NCBI GenBank assembly: GCA_026414565.1
Contig: JAOAIT010000017.1
Coordinates: 62,001-126,000 of the forward strand
Origin: Verrucomicrobiia bacterium
Lineage (GTDB): Bacteria; Verrucomicrobiota; Verrucomicrobiia; Limisphaerales; Fontisphaeraceae
Direction of reading: 5' to 3'
Length of the DNA stretch: 64,000 nucleotides
The notes below the pieces were generated by a model. It was not told the DNA's origin. It saw only the letters and a program-made list of their open reading frames with translations, and did not search any database. Positions 1-7,669 of the stretch are shown here, one piece after another (position 1 is the first letter of the stretch; each line of letters starts with the position of its first letter). A program made the translations under genes and the position numbers.

Positions 1-458
1 TGGTTTCGGGGCCTTACACGAAGGAGGGCAAGGATGGGGCGGCGTTGTTTGACGAGGTTTTTCCCCCGGAGCAAACCGGCGGAAAAGCCGAGTGGCGACC
101 GGTGACGGCACCGCGCAACGGGGTGGTGGCGCTGGACAAATTGTTGCGGGGAGGCAATGACCGGGTGGCCTATCTCAAGACGCAGATTGTTTCCGAGCAG
201 GAGCAGGAGGCGCTGTTGGAGATGGGCAGTGACGATGGCATCAAAGTGTGGCTCAACGGCAGGGTGGTGCACAGCAACAACGCCGTGCGCCCCTGCACGC
301 CGGGACAGGACAAAAAGAAAATCCGCCTGGTCAAGGGGGTCAATGCGTTGCTGGTCAAAATTACGCAGGGCGGCGGCGAATGGGCCGGGGTGGTGCGCCT
401 GCGGACGGCGGACGGCAAGGACATAGCCAACGTGCTGGTCGGCCCGGCGGCGGAATAA
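1..458 (+). CDS. 3' end of a secreted/surface protein gene with a carbohydrate-binding-like C-terminal domain (5' cut by window)
   Basis: The reading frame is already open at base 3 and runs to TAA at 456-458, so the gene begins before the window. The visible 151 residues form a beta-rich domain with the pattern SDDGIKVWLNG followed by a run ending GVNALLVKI. In Verrucomicrobia and Planctomycetes this kind of module (PA14/galactose-binding-like sandwich) sits at the end of secreted glycoside hydrolases and DUF1080-type proteins. The catalytic part is not visible, so the enzyme class cannot be named. The first internal start (TTG at 45) is not the true start. It is followed by a promoter and a tRNA gene on the same strand. 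Confidence 0.7.
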   Translation, partial: VSGPYTKEGKDGAALFDEVFPPEQTGGKAEWRPVTAPRNGVVALDKLLRGGNDRVAYLKTQIVSEQEQEALLEMGSDDGIKVWLNGRVVHSNNAVRPCTPGQDKKKIRLVKGVNALLVKITQGGGEWAGVVRLRTADGKDIANVLVGPAAE

Positions 459-471
459 TCTGCGCGCGGGA

Positions 472-499
472 TTGACAAAAGCGGCGCCGTGCCTAAGCT
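472..499 (+). promoter_or_regulatory. sigma-70-like promoter of tRNA-Glu
   Basis: TTGACA at 472-477 and TAAGCT at 494-499 are separated by 16 bases. The predicted transcription start lies about 15 bases before the mature tRNA end at 521. The same -35/-10 style recurs before other GC-rich genes in the window (14482, 62975, 63054). Confidence 0.7.
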
Positions 500-520
500 A
501 GGGGGCGACAGGTCGCGGGT

Positions 521-596
521 GGCGCGTTCGTCTATCGGTTCAGGACGCGGCCCTCTCAAGGCCGAAAGATGGGTTCGATTCCCATACGCGCTACCA
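521..596 (+). tRNA. tRNA-Glu (anticodon CTC)
   Basis: The sequence folds as a full cloverleaf. The acceptor strands are 521-527 and 586-592 (six Watson-Crick pairs plus a G-T pair). The anticodon stem is 548-552/560-564 with loop 553-559 and anticodon CTC at 555-557. The T arm contains GGTTCGATTCC. Discriminator A593 is followed by an encoded CCA at 594-596. The body closely resembles bacterial tRNA-Glu. No other tRNA is visible in the window. Confidence 0.95.
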
Positions 597-673
597 GATC
601 ATTTCCGAGATTTTCCCCGCTTAGACTCCTCCGCCACCGGAGCAGGCAGGCCTTTTGCGGCCGGAGGGAGGGG

Positions 674-703
674 AAAAAAAGAGCAGCCCGCGCGGGGCTG
701 CTC
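674..703 (-). terminator. Rho-independent terminator of the LamG protein gene
   Basis: A perfect 9-bp stem (681-689 with 695-703, loop of five) is followed, read on the minus strand, by seven Ts (680-674). It lies 28 bases past the stop of the minus-strand gene ending at 731. It may also act weakly on read-through from the tRNA side, but the T-run is on the minus-strand side. Confidence 0.8.
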
Positions 704-730
704 TGGTGTTGGATAAAGGTGGCGGGCGGC

Positions 731-3700
731 CTACTCTGTGCGCAGGCGGTAGAACTTGCGCGCGGCGTCGGCCGGGATGTTCAGCCGTACCTGGCCGTCC
801 ACTTCCTCGGGGGTTAGGTTGACGCGCATCCACTGCGGGTTGACCAGATCATCGGTGGCTTCCAAGTACACGCCGGGGAGGCCGGCCGGCCAGCGGAAGG
901 TGAGCTGTCCGGCTTCGGTGGCGGTGCTAATCTGCGGCGTGGGCAGGGCCAGCGCGAGGTTGCGCCCGGCCCAGGTGGTTTCGGTCAAGGGTTGCGCATG
1001 CAGGTTGGCCACTTCGCGGGCCACGGGCTGGCTGGCAAAGCTCAGCGCCACCGGGCCGCGGGCGTCGGGCCGGACAGCAAAGGAGACGAGCACCACCTGG
1101 TGCAAGCCGGCGGGGTAGGTTTGGCCGGCCTGCAGAGAGAGCGCCATGCCCACGCGGCCCTGAGCGGCTTGGGCGGGGTTTTGATTCAACACCGCCGAGG
1201 TGCCCGCCGGCGAGACGGCCTGGGCCTGGACAAACGTGAGCTGGGCCGGGTTGAACTGCAGGCTGAAGGTCAGGGCGCTTTCCGTGCCGTTGGCGTGGAG
1301 CATCACGGGCACGGTGACGTTTTTACCCAGGAGCAGCGATGTTTCAGCCACGCTTACAGTGCAGGCGTTGCCATTGGCATTTTTGCCTGCCAGTGCCTGG
1401 CGCACCAGACCCGGCGGGGCAAAATTCGTCGGGCCGCTCACAATGGCCAGCGGGTCCAGACCGGCGGCGTAACGGCCAGCCTGCACCCAGTCGGAGGCGG
1501 TGAGGAGGCCGTTGCCGCCCTCGCTGCGCGGGGCGCAGTCGGCACGCTGGAATTCCGCGCCGGCGGCCGGGGTGTCCAGTGCGGCCACGAAGCGGCCCAC
1601 CTGGACCCAGTCCACCACCGTGACCAGGCGGTCAGGCGCGCCGCGTGGCGCGACATCGGCCTCGTATTCGGTGGGCATCAGATTAATCACCCCGCTGACG
1701 TATTCGGCTTGGAGCACTTGCGCCTGGGCATTGGCCACCTGTTGCGTCAGCGGCGAACTGCTGAAACTCAGGGGGGTGGTGTAAGACCCCGCCATCGGTA
1801 GGGATTGAAAGGTTAACCGCGCTATTTCCTGGGTGCCGACGGGCATGGTCGCGCCGGAAGGCAGGCTGATGGCTACGCCGATGCGGCCCTGGGACAAGAG
1901 GCTGAGATTGGTCAGGAAGGTGGCATTGGTGAGGGAAGGCCCCGGCTCCACCCGCAGCAACTGGAGGCGGCTGGTGCTGACGGTGAGGCTGAACTGCATG
2001 GCGTTTTCCGTTCCGTTCGCCGCGAGGACGATGGGCACTGTGAGTATTGAGCCAGCCATGGTCAAGGCGTTGCTCACGATGAACTTGGGGGGGGGCAACT
2101 GGACAGTGAGTGTGGCCACCGTGCTGGTGGCGGCCCCAAATTCGTTGGTCACCACCACCTGATAAGCGCCCGCCTGCGCCAAGGTGACGGCGCTCAATGT
2201 CAGCATGTCACGGGTGGCTCCCGCCAAGGGTGCGCCATTGAAGTACCACTGGAACGCCATCGGCGGCGAGCCTGAGGCCCTGAGGAGCAGCGTAACACTT
2301 TGCCCCACCAGGACTGTGGAGGATCGCGGCTGTACTGCGATGGTGGGGGGTGATGGCTGCACAGTGACCTGCGCCACCAAGGCGGTGGTCACGCCAAAGG
2401 CATTGCTGGCCACCAGACTATAGCTGCCCGAATCGGTCAGGGCTGCGGCGGAGATGAATAATTCGGCGGAGGTGGGTTCGGTCGTCAGGTTGGTGCCATT
2501 GAGCTGCCACCAAAAACTCATTGGGCGGTTGCCCAGCACAGTGGCAGTCAGGCGCAGCGGATTACGCAGGGCCACGGTAACTTGCTGATTGGTGCCCGCA
2601 ATGGAAGGTGGGATTTCCGGCGGGCATTTGCCCAGGCTGCCCGCCAGGTAAATGCGGCGCACCTCCTCATCAGTTAAGGCACGATTGTACAAAGCGAATT
2701 CGTCCATTTTACCCTTAAAACCATAAAAACCTTGCCTTGATCCCAAATAAATCGGCAGACTGGTGCGTGGTGGCTCAGTCCCGATGAAGGAGCTGTTCAC
2801 GACTTCGCCGTTTATATAGAGCTTTGCTATTCCACTTGACTCCTCGTAAGTTAAAGCGATGTGAGACCACTGGTTCGATTTTATCGCTCCGGCGGGGCTT
2901 GTTAAAATGCGGTCGATCAAATAAGAGTTTTTAAGATTGGCGTACAGCATTCCCGGCACATCCCATGAGCCGTTCATGTTGATCCAGATATGGAGTCCGT
3001 AATTGTAGGGGCTCGAGAATTCAAAAAGTGCTTGTTGAGTAATGGTCTCGTCGGGATTAATCCATCCTTCAATGGTAAGGTTTCGCACGTTTAATTCCGG
3101 CGCAGCAGGAATCGTCACCATTGAGGACCCGCCGGCAAAGCCAAAAGCCTGGCCAACTATTCCATTAGTGTAATAAACGCCATTAGACAGGCTACCGTGG
3201 TGTTTCCCGAGTGCGTCTTCGGCGTTTCCTTCGGCCGCCCACCATGCCACGAGGTTTTCTTGCACGCGCGCGCAAGTGGGTCGGGTCACAGTGAGGTTTG
3301 CGATAATTGCAGAGGTGACTCCGTACTGATTTGCAGCCCAAAGTGAATAAACCCCCTGGTCCTCCGGTTTCAGGTTGTCCAGGTTTAAAAAGAGATTCGT
3401 TGCGCCTGGCAAGTTAGTACCATTGAATTGCCATTGTAGAGTTATGGGGAGAGTGCCGACAACGGTGGCATTGAGAACGATATTATCGCCAATAAACCTG
3501 ATTAAATTGGTGGTTGTTGCCAGGATTCGAGGCGGCGAGGGCGTAAAACACTTGCCGTCAGCTCCCGCCAAATAAATGGCTCTGACTTCATCAGCGCTCA
3601 GGGGACGGTCATAGATGGAGAACTCGTCCATCTTGCCATTGAATCCATAGTATCCATGGCGAGAGCCCAGATGAAGTGGCAGAGCGGTCCATGCCTCGGA

Positions 3701-4312
3701 AGTATCTAGAGTGCTCTGCGCCACCACCACCCCGTTATGATAAATGACTGCACTGCCTGATGTGATGTCAAAAGTCAGCGCCACATGAGACCATTGGTTT
3801 GATCGCAGGATGTTCGGTGGGCTGTAAATCAACCTATCCTCGCCATGCCGGGTTCTTAGATTGGCATAAAGCATTCCGGGAACTTCTGAATACCCATTGA
3901 GGTTGATCCAGAAGTGGAGCCCGTATTGGGATGGTTGTGAGAACTCAACCAGGGCCTGCTGGGTTACAACGTTTCTGGGGAAAATCCAGCCTTCAATAGT
4001 GAAGCTGTTTAGATACAGTGATGGCGAACGAGGTATGTCAATCGAATCATTGCCACCACCCAGTTCAAATGCCTTGCCCACGATGCCTTGAGTATATCCG
4101 GCCGTACCCAATAAGGTTCCATGATTAGTCGAGGCGGCATCGTTGGGGTTGTCTTCAGCTCGCCACCAGCTTTTCATTCCCAAGGGTACGGGTGTGCAAT
4201 CGCTTGCCAGCGTGTTGCATGCAGTGGTTAAAATGAGGGCCGCATATAGTGCCCACACTCCTTTGACAGCGGGGTTTGTTCTCATAATTGGCCTAATTAA
4301 CTGAGTTATCAT
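731..4312 (-). CDS. Secreted LamG/Ig-like protein with two cohesin-like and one dockerin-like region
   Basis: About 1,190 residues. After a signal peptide (hydrophobic run ALYAALILTTAC) come a LamG/concanavalin-like domain, an Ig-like domain, a second LamG domain closely similar to the first, two Ig-like domains, and a cohesin-like beta domain (starting near PKFIVSNALTMAGS). Next is a double Asp-rich segment with two copies of a VDWVQVGRF / SDWVQAGRY helix that resembles a dockerin pair, then a second cohesin-like domain. The tail ends FYRLRTE, a pattern typical of verrucomicrobial exported proteins. Probably a surface glycan-binding or adhesin protein; no catalytic domain is seen. The start is uncertain: ATG at 4312, ATG at 4285 or TTG at 4336. 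A terminator follows at 674-703. Confidence 0.8.
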   Translation of the reverse strand: MITQLIRPIMRTNPAVKGVWALYAALILTTACNTLASDCTPVPLGMKSWWRAEDNPNDAASTNHGTLLGTAGYTQGIVGKAFELGGGNDSIDIPRSPSLYLNSFTIEGWIFPRNVVTQQALVEFSQPSQYGLHFWINLNGYSEVPGMLYANLRTRHGEDRLIYSPPNILRSNQWSHVALTFDITSGSAVIYHNGVVVAQSTLDTSEAWTALPLHLGSRHGYYGFNGKMDEFSIYDRPLSADEVRAIYLAGADGKCFTPSPPRILATTTNLIRFIGDNIVLNATVVGTLPITLQWQFNGTNLPGATNLFLNLDNLKPEDQGVYSLWAANQYGVTSAIIANLTVTRPTCARVQENLVAWWAAEGNAEDALGKHHGSLSNGVYYTNGIVGQAFGFAGGSSMVTIPAAPELNVRNLTIEGWINPDETITQQALFEFSSPYNYGLHIWINMNGSWDVPGMLYANLKNSYLIDRILTSPAGAIKSNQWSHIALTYEESSGIAKLYINGEVVNSSFIGTEPPRTSLPIYLGSRQGFYGFKGKMDEFALYNRALTDEEVRRIYLAGSLGKCPPEIPPSIAGTNQQVTVALRNPLRLTATVLGNRPMSFWWQLNGTNLTTEPTSAELFISAAALTDSGSYSLVASNAFGVTTALVAQVTVQPSPPTIAVQPRSSTVLVGQSVTLLLRASGSPPMAFQWYFNGAPLAGATRDMLTLSAVTLAQAGAYQVVVTNEFGAATSTVATLTVQLPPPKFIVSNALTMAGSILTVPIVLAANGTENAMQFSLTVSTSRLQLLRVEPGPSLTNATFLTNLSLLSQGRIGVAISLPSGATMPVGTQEIARLTFQSLPMAGSYTTPLSFSSSPLTQQVANAQAQVLQAEYVSGVINLMPTEYEADVAPRGAPDRLVTVVDWVQVGRFVAALDTPAAGAEFQRADCAPRSEGGNGLLTASDWVQAGRYAAGLDPLAIVSGPTNFAPPGLVRQALAGKNANGNACTVSVAETSLLLGKNVTVPVMLHANGTESALTFSLQFNPAQLTFVQAQAVSPAGTSAVLNQNPAQAAQGRVGMALSLQAGQTYPAGLHQVVLVSFAVRPDARGPVALSFASQPVAREVANLHAQPLTETTWAGRNLALALPTPQISTATEAGQLTFRWPAGLPGVYLEATDDLVNPQWMRVNLTPEEVDGQVRLNIPADAARKFYRLRTE

Positions 4313-4516
4313 AAGACCTAAGGTTGCTTCGGGCAAGCATTTTTTTAGTATTCAAAATAATAATAAGTCGAATTAGGGTATATGATATATGTGGGGAAAC
4401 AGCTTATCCGTGTGTGGCGCTTTACTGGCGAATATCTTAACAAGCAAGACCAGTGGGGGTGGTTTTCGGCTGAGGGTTGTGATGGCTACCGCGCAGCGAT
4501 AGGAGGGCAGGCAGTG

Positions 4517-5440
4517 TCATTCCTGAATCATGCCGTATTTACCCTGATGCCAATCGCGGATGCCCCGCCAGATGCCGGCCGCATTGGCGGGCTGGCCCAG
4601 CAGCAGGAAGAAGAGCATTTTGAGAGGCAGGACTGCGCCAAGGTGGAGCCAGAGGGTCAAAGGGTAAGGCAGCCCCACGCGATGGGTGTGGAGCACGTAG
4701 AGGTTGTTGCGGGTGCTGTAGCGCAGTTGGAGGCCGCGGTTTTTGGCGAGAGTGGTGGAGGTTTTGTGCCACAGCTTGGCGGTGGGCAGGTACATGACGC
4801 GGTAGCCCGCCTTTTGGATGCGCAGGCAGAAGTCGGAATCCTCGGAATAAAAAACCAGGTCGCTTTTCAAATACCCCAGTTTTTGGGCCAGCTCCGCCCG
4901 CACCATGTAGCCGCAACCGGTGACGAAGACACATTCGCGGGGCTGGTCATAGCGGGGATGATCGCGGCGCTCCCAGCCGAAGTGGCGGGAGTGTCCATGC
5001 CAGCCGATGTGGCCGCCGGCATGCCAGAGGATGTGGGGCCGATCGTGGAAATACACCTTGGAGCCGACGAGGCCCACCTCGGGATGGCGCTCGAGGAAGG
5101 CGACCATTTCGCGCAGGATGGCGCGGTCGAAGAGGACATCGTTGCTGGTGCTGAACAGGTAACGGGCCCCTTGTTGCACGAGCCAGGCCATGCCCTGGCT
5201 GGTGGCATGGGCATAGCCCATGCCGGTGGGATTGGCGATGAGATGGACGCGGGGAAAATCCCGTCGGACCATGTCGGGCGCGCCGTCGGTGGAGCCGTTG
5301 TCCACCACCACGATTTGGAATTGGGGATAGTCTATTTGCAGGCAGGATTCGAGGGTGGCGCGCAGGGTTTCCTTGAGGTTCCAATTGACGATGACCACGC
5401 CGACCGGTGGCAGGGAGGAATGGTGTGAAGAATCAGCCAT
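4517..5440 (-). CDS. Glycosyltransferase family 2
   Basis: 308 residues from ATG at 5440, chosen because the frame upstream would overlap the previous gene by more than 80 bases. It has a GT-A fold: VGVVIVNWN strand, VVVDNGSTDGA nucleotide-binding loop, FSTSNDVLFD at the DXD position, and the acceptor-side GCGYMVRAEL and FYSEDSDFCLR motifs of WbbL/rhamnosyltransferase-like GT2 enzymes. A hydrophobic C-terminal stretch (LPLKMLFFLLLG) probably anchors it to the membrane. It lies 14 bases after another GT2 gene and in line with a methyltransferase, so this is a surface-polysaccharide operon. The sugar donor cannot be read from sequence. Confidence 0.88.
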   Translation of the reverse strand: MADSSHHSSLPPVGVVIVNWNLKETLRATLESCLQIDYPQFQIVVVDNGSTDGAPDMVRRDFPRVHLIANPTGMGYAHATSQGMAWLVQQGARYLFSTSNDVLFDRAILREMVAFLERHPEVGLVGSKVYFHDRPHILWHAGGHIGWHGHSRHFGWERRDHPRYDQPRECVFVTGCGYMVRAELAQKLGYLKSDLVFYSEDSDFCLRIQKAGYRVMYLPTAKLWHKTSTTLAKNRGLQLRYSTRNNLYVLHTHRVGLPYPLTLWLHLGAVLPLKMLFFLLLGQPANAAGIWRGIRDWHQGKYGMIQE

Positions 5441-5453
5441 AGAAAGCTCTGGG

Positions 5454-6371
5454 CTACGTGGTACGGGCAGAGGAAAGTTGAGTCCATTTGTTCGCCAGAG
5501 CCGGCGGAGCGGGTCCCATGCGCCCCAGCCAGCCATCTTTCACGCCTCTGCCCATGGCGTGGAGTTTGGCGGCTTTGTGGGGTTCAAACAGCAGGATTTT
5601 GGCGGTTTCCAGGAGCCACCAGGCCGCATCATGGATGAACCAGCCGGGAAATCGCCGGGCGTGGCGGCGATAGGTGACGATGCGGTTGCGGGCATTGTAA
5701 TAGCGGCGGAGGGGCGAGTGGGCGACGAGGCTGAACTGCAGGCCCAGCCAGCGGTGGGATTGGCGGGAACCCAGGCGGTGCGGCAGCCAGACGTTGCGCG
5801 CTTCCATGATCTGCCAGCCCTGCCGGCGCAAACGCAGACAAAAATCAAAATCCACGTAATCAATGAAAAAAGATTCGTCCATCCAGCCCACGGCCTGAGC
5901 GGCCTGCAAGTTCACGAGGTTGCCGGAGGCCATGGCGACGGGAATTTTCCGCCATGCGGCTGACGCCGGCGATGCAGGTGCGGGCGGGGAGGTTTCTTTG
6001 AGCCAGTAGCGGGGGGCGATGAGCGCCACCTGATGGCGGAAGGGACACATTTGGTGGGCTTCCCACAGTCCCGCAAAATAATGCGGTGGAGGGCGGCTGT
6101 CCTGGTCAAATGTGGCCGCCCAGGCAAACCCGTTGTTCAAGGCGTATTGCAATCCCTGGTTGAAAGCCGCAGCGATCCCCCGGTTTTCCGGATTGGCCAA
6201 CAGCGTGATGCCGGGCTTTTGGAGGGCAGCTTGCAGGCTCGGGGGCCAGGAGGCGAAGGTGCCGTTGTCCACAACTAATACTTCAGCCAACTGTTGGTTC
6301 AGCAGGGAAAGCTGGTCCGTGAGGAGAGAGGAAGGGTGGAAGGTCACCACTATGCCGCAAATACGGATCAT
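5454..6371 (-). CDS. Glycosyltransferase family 2, rhamnosyltransferase (RfbF)-like
   Basis: 305 residues. The start MIRICGIVVTFHPS and the VLVVDNGT loop give the nucleotide-binding half. WAATFDQDSRPPP carries the DQD metal motif typical of RfbF/WbbL-type rhamnosyltransferases, and FIDYVDFDFCLRLR is the ED-type acceptor motif. It is separated by 8 bases from the upstream methyltransferase gene and by 13 from the next GT2 gene, all on the minus strand, so co-transcription is likely. The function inferred is transfer of a deoxyhexose or similar sugar during O-antigen or exopolysaccharide synthesis; the exact substrate is unknown. Confidence 0.88.
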   Translation of the reverse strand: MIRICGIVVTFHPSSLLTDQLSLLNQQLAEVLVVDNGTFASWPPSLQAALQKPGITLLANPENRGIAAAFNQGLQYALNNGFAWAATFDQDSRPPPHYFAGLWEAHQMCPFRHQVALIAPRYWLKETSPPAPASPASAAWRKIPVAMASGNLVNLQAAQAVGWMDESFFIDYVDFDFCLRLRRQGWQIMEARNVWLPHRLGSRQSHRWLGLQFSLVAHSPLRRYYNARNRIVTYRRHARRFPGWFIHDAAWWLLETAKILLFEPHKAAKLHAMGRGVKDGWLGRMGPAPPALANKWTQLSSARTT

Positions 6372-6379
6372 TAAATGTT

Positions 6380-7381
6380 TTAATATTTGGTTGCCAGCAT
6401 CACCAATTCTTCACCTATTTTGGGGTTTTTCCTAAGTTTCAGGGACTCCCAATGCTGGTAGAAAACCGCCTTGATTGCTCGACTAATTTCTGGTGGCCTG
6501 CCAAGGTCCATATCATGGGTGTGCCGAAGAAGCAGCGAAAAACTGACTGAGAAGACGGTCTCAGCATTGGCGGGGGAGGTAACGATCTGAATCTTTTCAA
6601 AGCCCGCCTGCTTTGCACACAAGGCCATGGATGCGGGAGAGAAAATCATCAGGTGACGAGGCTGGTCCAAGCCAAGCCAATGTTGCTTGAACAAGGAATG
6701 GCCCCAGCTTTTTGTATTTGGCGTTACCACAACCAAATGTCCCCCCGGCTTTAGAATGCGCCTGCATTCTCGCAGGGTGTCCACTGGATGGGGGAGGTGT
6801 TCGACAACATGACGCAAAGTAATGGCATCGAATGAATCGTTGGAAAAGTTCGCCTGCTTCAGGTCCCCCAAATGCACTTCAAGTTTGTATTTTTCCCTGG
6901 CAATTTTGACTGCTTGCGGGTCGATTTCTACCCCTTGGACCTGCCATCCGCGCGGTTTCATCTCGTTTAGAAACCGCCCATCACCGCATCCCACATCAAG
7001 GAGACTGCCGGGGGAAACATTTTCCAGATAGAGGCACTGCATTTTTTGCTTGTACTGGGTCAGCCCGGTAAAGATGCCAGCGATGGAATTAAAGGCATGG
7101 TACATGGCCAGGCATATTTTTCGTGCTGTGCTTTCCTGGCTTGACTCGTGAGTGAAGTACGTTTCATAAGCGAGGTGCAAGTCCTCATCCAGGGGCATGG
7201 GGTTCATCCAAATCAGACCGCACTGGGCATTTGGACATTGGGAAAGGCACCATTGGCCAGCAGCGCCAAACAAACGGTCATGCAGGTTTTGATACAAATT
7301 CTCCCCACACTGATGGCAAAGGGGGCAGGTTTCTTGGGGCTTTGCCCGCATAACCTGCCTGGGTTTCGCTGTAACACTCAC
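6380..7381 (-). CDS. Class I SAM-dependent methyltransferase with N-terminal zinc-ribbon
   Basis: 333 residues. The N-terminus has two CxxC-type pairs (CPLCHQCG and later CPNAQC), a putative zinc ribbon. The core is a class I methyltransferase: LLDVGCGDGRFL (motif I, SAM binding), VEIDPQAV (acidic residue for ribose), AITLRHVVEHLPHP, and LKPGGHLVVVTPN. This layout matches the Methyltransf_23 group often found with polysaccharide glycosyltransferases. GTG at 7381 is preferred because a -10-like box ends six bases before it; ATG at 7351 (with AGG nearby) is the alternative. It heads the run of two GT2 genes. Confidence 0.88.
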   Translation of the reverse strand: MSVTAKPRQVMRAKPQETCPLCHQCGENLYQNLHDRLFGAAGQWCLSQCPNAQCGLIWMNPMPLDEDLHLAYETYFTHESSQESTARKICLAMYHAFNSIAGIFTGLTQYKQKMQCLYLENVSPGSLLDVGCGDGRFLNEMKPRGWQVQGVEIDPQAVKIAREKYKLEVHLGDLKQANFSNDSFDAITLRHVVEHLPHPVDTLRECRRILKPGGHLVVVTPNTKSWGHSLFKQHWLGLDQPRHLMIFSPASMALCAKQAGFEKIQIVTSPANAETVFSVSFSLLLRHTHDMDLGRPPEISRAIKAVFYQHWESLKLRKNPKIGEELVMLATKY

Positions 7382-7387
7382 AGGGTG

Positions 7388-7417
7388 TGCGTACCATTAT
7401 TACATGAAATATGTCAA
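7388..7417 (-). promoter_or_regulatory. Promoter of the methyltransferase-glycosyltransferase operon
   Basis: On the minus strand TTGACA (7417-7412) and TACGCA (7393-7388) are 18 bases apart. The -10 box ends six bases before the GTG at 7381, which would give a leaderless message. The spacing is slightly long and the -10 is imperfect. The rest of the 7382-7669 gap holds no gene I can support. Confidence 0.45.
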
Positions 7418-7669
7418 CCATGCGGCAATGAAATGGTCCAAATAAGATCTTGCATCCCATGTGGCATCTGTCCCGGCTCCAAGTTTCTTATCCCCGAAGA
7501 GGGAGAGTTTTTTTTGCTCTGGAAGATGGCCCTCGGCCCAGGACGCGGAAATCCAGTGTCGCAGCAGATGCACCGGGGGTGTGTTTCACGGTAAATCCGG
7601 GGGTGAAGCCTTGAAGGGGCTTTTCCAAGATTGCTTTGGGGGGCGGGGCGGCCTAGAGTGACGCGACTT

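Noticed and set aside
4382-5428. Open frame of 348 codons on the plus strand
   Set aside because: It is antisense to the family-2 glycosyltransferase, whose motifs are complete.
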